From Trichopria drosophilae (taxonomy: Eukaryota; Arthropoda; Insecta; Hymenoptera; Diapriidae), in assembly GCA_030407085.1 (NCBI GenBank), contig CM059583.1, positions 80,810,001-80,874,000 on the forward strand: 64,000 bases of DNA, written 5' to 3'. Under the pieces are notes generated by a model. That model made no database searches and was not told the origin of the DNA. It worked only from the letters and a program-made list of their open reading frames with translations. Positions 1 through 10,773 of the stretch are shown in pieces. Positions within the stretch are counted from its first letter, which is position 1. The number at the start of each line of letters is the position of its first letter. A program made the position numbers and the translations under genes.

Positions 1-28
1 TATCGACCGTGATTTCAAAAATGGCATA

Positions 29-2717
29 ATGGCGAAGAACTTGAAAATCGGGGTATGGAACGCTAATGGGCTTGTGCAAAGAAGCCAAGAATTAAAATAC
101 TTTCTCAAAGAACACGACATAGACATCATGCTAATATCAGAAACCCACTTCACTAAAAAGAGCTACTTGAATATCCCTAATTACTCCATCTACGACACAC
201 AACATCCAGATGGTACAGCCCATGGTGGGTCAGCTCTAGTAGTCAAGAATAAAATAAAACATCATGAAAACGAAAGCTACACTTTAGAACATCTACAGGC
301 TACAAGTATAACCATCGAAGATTGGATAGGACCAATTACGATAGCGGCAGTATACAGCCCCCCTAAACATGCAACCAAACAGCAGCAATATACAGATTTT
401 TTTAAAACACTGGGAAATAGATTCATCTCTGAAGGGGACTACAATGTCAAACACCCGCGGCCCGTGGTGGGGTTCTAGATCACATGTGCCAAATCCGAAA
501 GGTAAACAGCTATACGAAGCTATGAACAACAACAACCTTCACCCTATCTCAACAGGAGAACCAACATACTGGCCTACGGACCGCGGGAAGAAACCAGATG
601 TAATTGACTTCTACGTAGTAAAAGGCATTCCTACAACCCACTTTCGCACTGAATCCTGTCTAGACCTTACTTCTGACCACTCGCCAATAATAACCACCCT
701 GACAGCTAGTGCCACAAATAACGAAAACACACTAATGTTATACCATAATAAAACTAATTGGTCGTTATTCAGACACATCTTAAACGAGCAGTTAACATGC
801 AGTATTTCCCTAAAATCCAACGAAGAACTGGAAACTACAATAGATTACTTAAATACCTCAATTCAGAATGCAGCCTGGAACTCCACCCCTCCAAAAAAAA
901 GATACAACAAGGACATATCATGTGGATCTAAATATACTCAACTCGTTGTTGCAGAAAAAAGGAAATTAAGGAATGAATGGCAAAAAACTCGATCACCGCA
1001 TGACAAAGCAAAATTAAACAAGGCTATAAAGAAGCTTAAGCTTGCATTATATGCAGAAAAAAACAAAGCCCTAGAAGAATTTCTCTCAAATCTAACACCA
1101 ACAGCAGCAACGGATTACTCGCTACGGAAAACTGCAAGGAAGATAAAATGCCAGCAACAACGTAAACCACCCTTACGGCAAGCAGACGGAAAGTGGGCAA
1201 AGAGTAACAAAGACAAAGCCGAAGTATTTGCACGTCACCTAGAAAATGTCTACCAGCCATACCCACGTACAACAACAGAGGAAAAAGAAAAAGAAATCCA
1301 CGACTATTTAGAGCTACCGCTCACAACAGACAAATGTCTCCAGCCATTCAGCATAAAAGAAGTCGCACATGCAATAAAAACTGACATAAAAGAAAACAAA
1401 ACACCTGGATATGACCTTATTACGGGAAAGATTTTAAAAGAGCTACCACCAAAGGCTGTAAGGCTTATAGCAATTATTTTTAATGCAGCACTACGTCTAA
1501 ACTATTTCCCAGTGCAGTGGAAGATAGCACAGATGATAATGATCCCAAAAAAAGGCAAGGATCCAGAAAACATAACATCATATAGACCTATAATCCTCTT
1601 ACCGATACTAGCCAAACTTTTCGAAAAATTATTACTGAAACAAATTAAACTACTAATAAAAGACAAGATGCCAATACCAGAACATCAATGCGGATTCAGA
1701 CAACAACATGCTACCACGGAACAAGTACATAGAATCGTAAGAGTGATTAGAAATGCAATTGAAGAAAGACAATACTGCTTAGGAATATTCTTAGATATAA
1801 CCCAAGCCTTCGACAAGGTATGGCACCCAGGCTTGCTATATAAAATTAGGAAATACCTGCCACACAATATCTACCAGATCCTAAAATCCTATCTGACAGA
1901 CAGATGCTTCCAGATCAAGTATCAAGATGAATATACATCACTGTACCCAATTAAATCAGGAGTACCACAAGTAAGTGTCCTAGGGCCCTTCTTATATCTC
2001 ATCTATACCGCTGATTTACCAGCTACTGAAAAAACCACGACAGCAACATTTGCAGATGACACAACCTTCCTCGTGGTACATAAAAATTTAGAAACAGCAG
2101 AAAACATCGCACAAGAAAGCACCACCGAATTTGAACACTGGTTGGCCACCTGGCGACTTAAGGCTGACGAGCAAAAATCGACGCAGGTTTTGTTTACATT
2201 AAACAAAGGTTCATGCTCGTCAATTCCGAAAAGCGATCATGTCAAGTACTTAGGTTTACACCTAGATGCCAAAATAACTTGGAAAACCCATATATGGCAA
2301 AAGCGCAAACAGTTGGGCCTTCTTCTGAGGAAGTTGTACTGGATCATGGATCGCAAATCCAATCTCTCACTTTACAACAAAGTCCTATTATACAAAACCA
2401 TCCTTAAACCAGTTTGGACATATGGCATCCAACTTTGGGGCTCGGCTGCAAAGTCAAACATAGAGATCCTAGAAAGATTCCAAGCTAAAACACTTCGCAT
2501 AATAACTAATGCTCCATGGTTCGTCACAAACGACATCATCAGAAGAGACCTTAAAATTCCAACAGTAAAGGAGTCAATAAGCAGCGCAACTGCCAGATAC
2601 GCCACTAAACTAAAGTGTCATCCTAACAAACTCGCTAACAGCCTACTCACGGAAGGGATGGACAGGCGAAGACTAAAGCGTTTCAGACTGCTAGACTCTA
2701 TAAGGAGATTTTTGTAA
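29..2717 (+). pseudogene. Jockey-type LINE ORF2 (endonuclease + reverse transcriptase), frameshifted
   Basis: ORF2 of a non-LTR retrotransposon. The first 149 codons from 29 are an apurinic-type endonuclease (opening with GVWNANGL, then the LISETH motif). Around 440-475 the frame shifts: a GDYN motif is read in the first frame and the following WWGSR block in the frame that stays open to 2717. That second frame carries the rest of the endonuclease (SDHSPI), then the reverse transcriptase with its palm motifs (FLDITQAFDKVWH, SGVPQ, FADDT near 2048-2060) and a thumb/C-terminal region. In this family the enzyme nicks target DNA and primes cDNA synthesis from the nick. A poly-A tail lies about 230 bp downstream. 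ORF1 of this copy is not in the window. Family assignment to Jockey is confident; the single frameshift makes this copy inactive unless it is a sequencing error. Confidence 0.88.
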
Positions 2718-2963
2718 CAACTTATAACTAATCTATATCTGTTCTATCCTAGGTTACCAACTACCTTTAAATGTCTAATTTTTCACCTACTCGCTCCCCA
2801 ACAGACAAAAAAACCAAAGATCCCCAAGGACCTAATGATCAAAGATACGAACTAATGGGTGACTATCTACACGCTGATATCTATTTTTATCTTATACTAC
2901 TTACTTATTGTCATAAAGACAGATTGTAAATTTTTTCTGGGAAAATAAAAAAAAAAAAAAAAA
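2718..2963 (+). repeat. 3' UTR and poly-A tail of the Jockey-type LINE
   Basis: AT-rich 3' untranslated stretch ending in an uninterrupted A run at 2947-2963. This marks the 3' end of the plus-strand LINE and the insertion boundary. The target-site duplication cannot be tested because the 5' end lies outside the window. Confidence 0.8.
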
Positions 2964-2981
2964 TTTTCTCTAAATTATTGG

Positions 2982-3918
2982 TTAATGATTTTGCTGGTTT
3001 TCCTGTAGTGGTGTTATTATATCTGGTTGTCCGTCATTTTTTACTGCTTGTGCATATGATGTATTAGGTGTGACAGATGTCGTCGAAAGACCTACTCGTA
3101 TATTTTGGAGTGTGTTTGTTGTTAGATTTGTATTTTTTCTTAGTTTCGGAAACATTTTTTGTTGGAGTTGTTTACGAACTGTGCAGCCTTTATAACTTGC
3201 AGGATGGTTGCCCCCACAATTATAACATATTACATCATTTGATTTTTCTTTTCTGGGACAGTCTTGAGTGAGATGACTTTGTGCACATTTCACGCATTTA
3301 GGAGATTTGAAGCAATAACTTTTTGTGTGTCCATACGCCTGGCATCTCATGCATTGGGGAATATCTCTTTTCTTTCTGGGCTGTTCGAAGCTTATTATGG
3401 AGTTTAATAAGCATTTAATTTCATATATTTCTTTGTTATTGTCACGAGGTTCGAGTTCGACTATAAACAAAGGCAATGGCCTCTTTGATTTAAATTCAAG
3501 AATGTTTGTTATGTTTTTGACTTTATGATTGTGCTGTTCGATGTTTTGAGTCAACTCTTTTAAATCGACTGACGAGTGCATATTTCTTAGTATAACTTTG
3601 AAACTTTTGTCTTGTTTACGTTGGTATGTATAGAATTCGGTTTGTTTTAATTTTAATGCTTCAATTACTGGAAGATATTTTTCCGTCATGGATAACTGAA
3701 TTTTTACTTGATCATTATTTAGTATTTTTAACATGTAATTATCCTTAGCTTTATTTTTAGCTTTATTAATAGTTATTTTTGACAGCCTGTCTTTTGCCCG
3801 TACTTACATTTGTGGGGCTATTCATCGGTCTTTTTTTATTTTTAACGCGTTCCCATTCCTGTTCTTTGGTGTCCTTCATTGTATTGTCAACCTTTTGGTT
3901 ATTTTTTTCTTGTTCCAT
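2982..3918 (-). pseudogene. Jockey-type LINE ORF1 (gag-like, CCHC zinc knuckles), frameshifted
   Basis: Minus-strand ORF1 nucleocapsid-like gene. An ATG at 3918 opens a reading frame of about 48 codons rich in Lys/Glu/Asn. After a shift near 3770-3785, a second frame runs to a stop at 2982 (250 codons from 3734). The C-terminal third has tandem CCHC-type zinc knuckles (CMRCQAYGHTKSYC, CVKCAQSHLTQDC and CYNCGGNHPASYKGC blocks), the usual RNA-binding part of Jockey ORF1 proteins. Upstream, 3919 to about 4130 looks like 5' UTR. The gene ends about 20 bp from the poly-A tail of the plus-strand LINE. The simplest reading is that the plus-strand element inserted into this one just after ORF1 and displaced its ORF2 beyond the left edge of the window. 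Confidence 0.82.
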
Positions 3919-4130
3919 GTTAAGAAATAACATTTTTATAATTTAGGCCAGATTGGCCGTTTATATTTTGCTGTTTCACTCACTATCTTAATTTACTTAA
4001 TTTTATAATTTAACAATTTCATTTATTGAATATTCGTGTCTCACGCTAGCACTACGGGAAGTCGCCTGTACGATCGACTTATTTGTTTACATATACGTCC
4101 GTGCTCTGGGAGAGTTCGAACAATACTATG

Positions 4131-5740
4131 CAAACATTTAAAAAAAAAAATTACCTACCCATATAAGGCTATCGTGCTTTAGTACATTACCTAAAATTTT
4201 CCCCATATGTATTTTGTGATGTAAATTTACTATTCTCTTACGGAATTTAACCTTCTTTACGAGGTAATATTACCGAAATCTGTAAATTCCACTTTCAATT
4301 GTAAATTTACAATGACAAGTTGACATTTACAAAGATGCATAGGCAATATTGTGTCCCACTCTGCAAGTGGTAAATTTACATTGCCATTTTTTACAGTATA
4401 ATGTAGTTAAAACAATTAAAAGAATTTCAGTTGATTTCTAGTTACAGCAATATCCTAGCAATTGTGTTCTTTCTGACGCCATGTATCATTTGTAGCAATG
4501 TTTTTTATATGAATATTTTCCAAATAGACTACTTTAAGAACCTGATGGGCTCTTTCTCGTGGCCTACTATATATTTCTAATAGAATCGTGATATGGAAAC
4601 TAGGAATCCTAATCGTCTGCTATCACGACCTATTCAATCTGTATTTCTGCCACCATTAGAACAAAATTTAATATTCTAAACATATAAATTAAAATACCTG
4701 GCATAAATCAAACTAAGGTCTGAAGTAATAGTCTCGGATAAATCTGTGATCAAAAAATCATAGATTTTTCTCCGACAGTATATTTTCTTAGTTATGGTTA
4801 CCTACAATTTTGGTTACAAAAGATGTAAAATATTGTACACATACAAATGTAACATAAAACATTAGGGAAACAGGATTTTTCAATCATGGATTTATTCTCG
4901 GGCCTTAATGATGTATTACTGAGAATTCAGGATAACAATATGTCCTCACGTGAGGGCTCTTATGGCGATTTAACATGGGCTTACGTGCTCTATGAGCCTC
5001 AATGTCTTCATACGACATAAGTTTATTCCAGTGTCTCAGGAAGCTCCACCAGACAAAAAGGGGACATTTGCACCTCTTCAAGGTATCCCGAGACAAATTT
5101 TGTTATGGGGGGATCATTCAAGGACATATTGCATCCTATTATTTAATTCAACTGTTAACCTTAATTTGCGTAACTAATTTGTCCAAACATATCATTTAAA
5201 TGAGTATCATAAATACATTAGCAAATTTAGAATAAACCAATACATTGATGTATATCTGTAGTGTTTTAAATAAGGAGCCACACTAACTCAATCATTGAAA
5301 CTAATATTTAACATATTCGACTAATTAGAATTATTACATACTAATTCAGGTTCTAATACATACCATGATAATGCTCTTGTAATGTGACAATATTAAAATT
5401 TATATAAACAATATCAAGTTAATTTCCAAAGAATTTCAGTAGCGTCCAAACTGAATTCGGATATTGACGATGGTTTATTTCACAACAGTTCACATGACAC
5501 TAATTACCACACGGAGAGAACTCTGTTGATATTTTTTCATGGGCCTGTACCAGGGGGGTGAAACTGTTTCGTTCATAACGTTCTCGTTGTGACCCCCGGG
5601 ATTTGCGATCACTGGATGGCGCTAGTATACATGTTCTTGGCAACCAACGCACAGATGTTTTCCTGATTACGGTCTCGAGATACACCCAACGAATTTAATT
5701 CGCACGGGGAAACCCGCAGTAGTTCTTGTTTTTACCTTTT
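4131..5740. other. AT-rich stretch without a recognisable gene
   Basis: Only short frames on both strands and no protein motif seen. At 4215-4380 several near-palindromic GTAAATTTAC-like words recur, but no unit boundaries could be set. A slightly GC-richer patch lies at 5500-5700. Nothing supports a function. Confidence 0.5.
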
Positions 5741-6060
5741 TAACTAAAATACGTGCACCAGATGTTTAAGTTCGTTGATTACGGGGTCTAGGTATCGCGC
5801 TGCATAGTTTTTCACGATTCTAGCTGAAATACGTACACCAGGTGTTCCGGGTCGCCGATCAAGGGGTCTAGGTATCGAGCTCCATAGTGTTTCATGATTC
5901 TAGCTGAAATACGTGCACCAGGTATTCAAGGTTGGCGATTACGGTGTCTCGAAATCGCGCTCCGTAGTTTTTCATCTTTTCAACTAAAAAATATGCACCA
6001 GGAGTTTGGGGTCGACGATCAAGTGGTTTAGGTATTGACTTCGAGTTAACCTTGAGGTCA
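5741..6060. repeat. 80-bp tandem repeat, about four copies
   Basis: The anchor word ACGTGCACCA (with variants) ends at 5760, 5840, 5920 and 6000, a constant 80-bp spacing. Each unit also carries a GGGGTCTAGGTAT-like block and a CTCCATAGT-like block. The unit resembles the GTAGTTTT/GTCTAGGTATTCCGC arrays at 24590-25350, so the two are probably related satellite-like repeats. No open frame is conserved through the copies. Confidence 0.85.
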
Positions 6061-6087
6061 AAGTTGAAGTTACCCGCTGGTACGAGG

Positions 6088-6480
6088 TGGTACATCGGGT
6101 AAAACAGATGCTGTAGGGGTAAAACAGAGCATCATTGGGAAGGCGACTCGTAGCGACGTTGCCGTTTCAGCGATTGTACCGCCTGCACCCCCCAACATTA
6201 ATATTCGTTCGGCTGTCTTCGCTGGCGCTGAAGCTTCATGGTACTCGAGAAGGGAACGAGGTTCCCGGGGAACGTAAAAGTAGAATGATCGCCGTGTAGA
6301 CGCTAGCGAGGGGAAAGGAAGTCGCGGGGCGCGTAAGAGTTTAAACAAATGACTGCGAGCAGAAATTTAAATACAATTTCTGGATTTAAATAGAATGTAG
6401 TTCTCTGTAGCTAAGTGGTCTAAATGTCCGGCACGGAATGGTGGTTCGCGTCTCTTTTTTTTTAATTTTTTTTTTTAATT
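6088..6480 (+). repeat. Partial copy of the hAT-like MITE seen at 49952-50635
   Basis: From GTGGTACATCGGGTAAAAC onward the sequence matches the internal part of the 50-kb MITE with small gaps: GGTAAAACAGATGCTG, the CATCATTGGGAAGGCG block, then GACTGCGAGCAGAAATTTAAA and GTAGCTAAGTGGTCTA. The MITE termini themselves were not found here, so this is a truncated copy. At 6407-6451 a Pol III A-box-like word (TAGCTAAGTGG) and a B-box-like word (GGTTCGCGTC) are followed by a T run, which suggests a tRNA-derived module with its anticodon part deleted. Confidence 0.7.
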
Positions 6481-8809
6481 TTTTGTTAATTTTAATAATT
6501 TTTTTCAATTATATTGAATAGTAATTTAAAAAATTGGCATGATATAAGTGATAAATAAATAAATAAATAACTTAAACAATGTAAGCATTTTAAATGGAAC
6601 TTTGATTATAACGTTATCATACAATTTTACGAAAGAATTTTCAACTTGTAACAATTTACCAATGTGCGAAGTACAGCTGTAAGCATACTTTCCAATTGGT
6701 ATCCCAATAAACGAGTTCGTGTGCAAAAATTTCGACTTTCATTCGATTTGTTTCCAATTTCGAATGAAATTGATCAAATTTTAATACGAAATTAGTAGTT
6801 TTCAAATGTTTTCATACGCACTATATATTTCGAATATTTGTCGTCTTTCCAATGGATCCGATGTCATACGTTACATTCGATCATATGCGTCAATATGCGA
6901 TATTTTCGAAACACGGATATTAATTTTTCATTCGAAATGATACGTTCTTTGATGGGTTGCTTAAAGCGAATGATATTTCATACCATTTCATTTTGCTCTA
7001 CATTCGAAAACATTCGAATATGTGCGCAGTATTAATAGTCTTTAAAATTGAGGTTATGTACATCCGTTCGCATACGGAAACGGCTAATTGTCAAATGCAA
7101 ATTTTTGATTGAAATCATTCGAAAGCATACGTATTTACCTATACGAAGTGTTCATTCGTTTTAATACGAAGTCATGTTAGATCGCTGGTGGCCCCTACGC
7201 GTGAAAACCACGAACTGACCCTCGATAACATCAGTTCCTAACCTAGAATATTGAAATTAAACCGAAAAGTAAATATGTATATTAGGGTGGAGTGAATCGG
7301 AAAAGTTTTTTTGTAACACTTATTTTTTGGTAGTTTTTGATGCGCTAAGAACGAAAATGACCATAAAAAAATTCTAAAAAAATGTTTCACATTCGCCCCG
7401 ACGTCCCAAAGATGCCGTTTTTGGGATGTTTTTTTTTCGATTATCTGTAACGCCGTCATTTTTTTTAATTTTTTTTTGGAAAAGGTGCCCACATTATCCA
7501 TCTATTAAATCCATATAATAGCAATTTTTATTTTTTTTTATTATGCCTCTAAAAAATCGATATATATGTCGATTTTTCAAAAAATTGAATATTTCGCTAT
7601 TTTTCATTTATAACAAGTCAAATATCGGCAGAATCGAAGTGTGGCTATGATTTTTCGACGTATTTTGTGCTCCTAAACATGAAAATGCTCGTAAAATTTA
7701 ACTAAATGTCTTCTCTTAGTCGTTATTTTTTAAAAAGTTCTAAAAATGTAACCTGATTCTATTAAAAGCTATTTTAAGGGCTTACTATGGTTAAAAATTG
7801 TGAAAGTTTTAATTTTTGTATTCGAAAGTACAATATTTCAAGAATCTTCTGTAAAATCTCGCGTCAATCCGAGCAAAACTAACACAGACATGATTTTTTG
7901 AACTGTCCAACTCGGAGACCTATAATATGAATAAAACGACAACTCGCCAGAGGTCACCCTAGTCAACAGCCCAAAAATTTCAGCAAGCTCACGGATCCAT
8001 ATTGAATTGGCGATCCAGAGCTGTGGGATCTTTTATTTTTACAGAATATTCTTGAAATGTTGTACTTTCAAATAAAAAATTAAAACTCTGACAATTTTTG
8101 GCCGTAGTAAGCCCTTAAAATAGCTTTTAATAGAATCAGGTTACATTTTTAGAACTTTTTAAAAAATAACGACTAAGAGAAGACATTTAGCTAAATTTTA
8201 CGATCATTTTCACGTTTAGGAGGTCAAAATACGTCGAAAAATCGTAGCCACACTTCGATTTTGCCGATATTTGACTTGTTATAAATGAAAAATATCGAAA
8301 TAATCAATTTTTTGAAAAATCGGCATACATATCGATTTTTTAGAGGCATAATCAAAAAAAAATAAAAATTTCTATTATATGGATTTAATAGATGGATAAT
8401 GTGGGCATTATCGTAAAATTTAGCTAAATTTCTTCTCTTAGTCGTTATTTTTTAAAAAGTTCTAAAAATGTAACCTGATTCTATACCCTTATGTGCCCAA
8501 CCGGGTACCCGGGTATCCACCGCGCCATATTATTGCTCATAACTTCGTGAAAAATTGAAATATCGATTTCTCGCTTTGTAACATCTTCAATTAACTCTTT
8601 TAGAATGCAAAATCACTGAGATAATATTTTTTTTCGATTTTTTTAAATCTAAATTTGATGACTTTATCGAACATACACGTTCTGCCCAACCGGGTACCCG
8701 GGTATCCACTATATGTAAAATAAGGTTTTTACTAAGGAATTAATTAATAACATTGATTATCATTTTATAAACAATAAATACAATTTTAGAAATATGAACC
8801 AGAGCTTTA

Positions 8810-10773
8810 TTATGCGCAATCTACACATTTTACAATTGTAATACAATGTTCATCGCACATTGGTTTCTCACATACTGCACAACTTTTACGTGTCTTCCTG
8901 CGTCGTTTGATGGTTTCTTTATAGCATACGTGACAGGAACCCGTTGTTTTTTTTCGGCCAGTGCTGTCACGTGGCTGATTTTGTCCTGCAGGAACCTCGG
9001 AAGGAGTGAGTTGAAGGCCTATGACGCTCTGAATTGCAAGTTTGGTGCTGAAATGGCGCATTACTTGCTGATTCACAGCGCGATCTTTAATAAATGGCTT
9101 CGCCAGTTCTTCACACAGTAGCCGCAGGAAAATACGCCGTTGGTTTGTTTTTTTTTCTATCATTTTATTACTTTCATAATAAATGATGTACGCAGCAAGA
9201 GCCCCTACATCGAGAATATTGAAAAACATAGCGAGGGGCCATCTTGCCGTTCGTCTGTGCGTAGTATACCGCGTCACCAACTGATCCATCGTATCCACCC
9301 CACTCTTGGTCTTGTTATAAAATATGATCATGTGCGGTTTCTTCCTTTCGTCGTCATGTACAGCAGCATCACTATGCATTGTCGATAATAAAATAACCGC
9401 CTTATTTTTTTTTGGGGCGTACGAGCAGAGGGTAACCTTTTCGTTGAATCCAAACAACGATGAGAATACTTCTCTGGATTTGAATGAAGCCATTTGTTTC
9501 GGAATATACGGCTTGTTTTTACGAAGAGTACCCACGATAGATAGTTTCCACGATAGTAAATGCTTTGCTAGCAGTAGTGTTGTGAAAAAGTTGTCCATCG
9601 TGATGTTTCTACCGCTTCCTTTATACGGGACTGCTAGTTCTTTTACTACTCTTTCACCTTGATTTTTTTCGCGGACATTGCCTGTCTTTCCTGAATAAAC
9701 AATCCCTTGCAGTGGGTAGGCATTTTCGGCATCGAAAATCCACCATATTTTTATGCCGTGCTTTGCTGGCTTTGATGGTATATATTGCGTAAATTTGGTA
9801 TGCCCTCTAAAAGGATATAATTGTTCGTCAATGGTCAAATTTCCTGTCGGTTTGTACATATTTTTCAAATTTGAATTCAAACATGCCCAAATATCAGTAA
9901 TCGGAGCAAGTTTGTCCGATTCTGATCGTTGTACGCGTGTATTGACATCATTAAATCGGATATATTGCAATATCGAACGAAATCTGTTTCTGCCCATTGC
10001 CGCAAGATAAAGTGGGTACGACGTGTTTTTCCACATTTCGGTTGTATGATCTGTATTAGAATTATTAACGCCCGAACAAATCAAAATTCCGATAAAAGCG
10101 TAAATTTCTTGGGGCGTTACGGACTTCCATGAGCGTTGAGCATTTGGATGGGTTTCGTTATAAGCGTCATAGATTTGTTTTGCTTTCCTGTTAGTGTATC
10201 GCACAATGAGATCTATCATTTCAAAAGTTATTATTTTTGAGAATGTATCTCTTATCGACAACGTTTCGGTAGATCTATGTGGACCACTTCTCTGGCGCAA
10301 AACATTGTGCGCAAGAGTTTGATTTACTTGCGGCGGGGTCTTATTCCAAATAGTTCTGTCTTTCGCTATATACGTACTGGCAGTTTCTTCGTTCGGCGTG
10401 GCTCGATCTTCGCTTTCATTCCCACTCTCGTCCTCGGTCTCGCCCTCTCCCTCCCCTTCATTCCCGCTCTCGCCCTCGGTCGTGTCGCCAGCCGTAATCG
10501 TAACGTTCGCCGCATCTGCCGGCAGCCAGTTTTCGTCCTCACTGTCGTCATCGAACTCGGATTGTTCATCACCATCGTCTCCTAGTAAACGATTGATGTA
10601 ATCGCATCTTTGCTCACTCGTCAATCTATATTTCAATTAAAAAATTTCTATTGAGAAATATGACAAAAAGAAGCCAAGAAAATGATATAAACATTGTATA
10701 AAAATCACATAAAAATACATCAGGGATTAGTATCTTACCTTGAATATTCAAGTGCTGATAATTCGTCATCCAT
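8810..10773 (-). CDS. piggyBac transposase, probably spliced
   Basis: DDE-type transposase that cuts and pastes at TTAA sites in the nucleus. The main frame (10636 to 8810, 608 codons) begins at a TTG directly after a stop and lacks a nearby ATG. A short exon at 10773-10739 (ATG GAT GAC ...) followed by a GTAAGA donor and a TATAG acceptor at 10626 restores an ATG in the same frame, giving a predicted 616 residues. Visible features in order: an acidic low-complexity N-terminus; the DDE_Tnp_1_7 catalytic core with aspartates in TIDEQLYPFRG, TMDNFFTT and GVDTMDQLV; and a C-terminal cysteine-rich domain (CHVCYKE...CAVCEKPMC...CVDCA) that in this family binds the element ends. Length is normal for piggyBac and no stop or frameshift is seen. 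The splice model is my inference. Confidence 0.92.
10626..10738 (-). other. Putative 113-nt intron near the start of the piggyBac transposase
   Basis: On the minus strand the donor is AAG|GTAAGATA at 10738 and the acceptor is AATATAG|ATTG ending at 10626. Exon 1 is 35 nt (11 codons plus 2), and joining it to exon 2 completes an AGA codon in the frame of the 608-codon ORF. The alternative acceptor further upstream (TCAATAG) would run into a stop. This explains why the main ORF has no ATG at its start. Confidence 0.65.

Noticed and set aside
6070..6348. Minus-strand 92-codon frame, with a similar frame at 49974-50168
   Set aside because: The similarity is explained by the shared MITE sequence, and the frame is not preserved between copies.
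6407..6452. Functional tRNA gene
   Set aside because: Only A- and B-box-like words are present; no acceptor stem or complete cloverleaf, and the anticodon region is missing.
9140..10601. Plus-strand frames across the piggyBac gene
   Set aside because: Antisense shadows of the transposase; no motifs.
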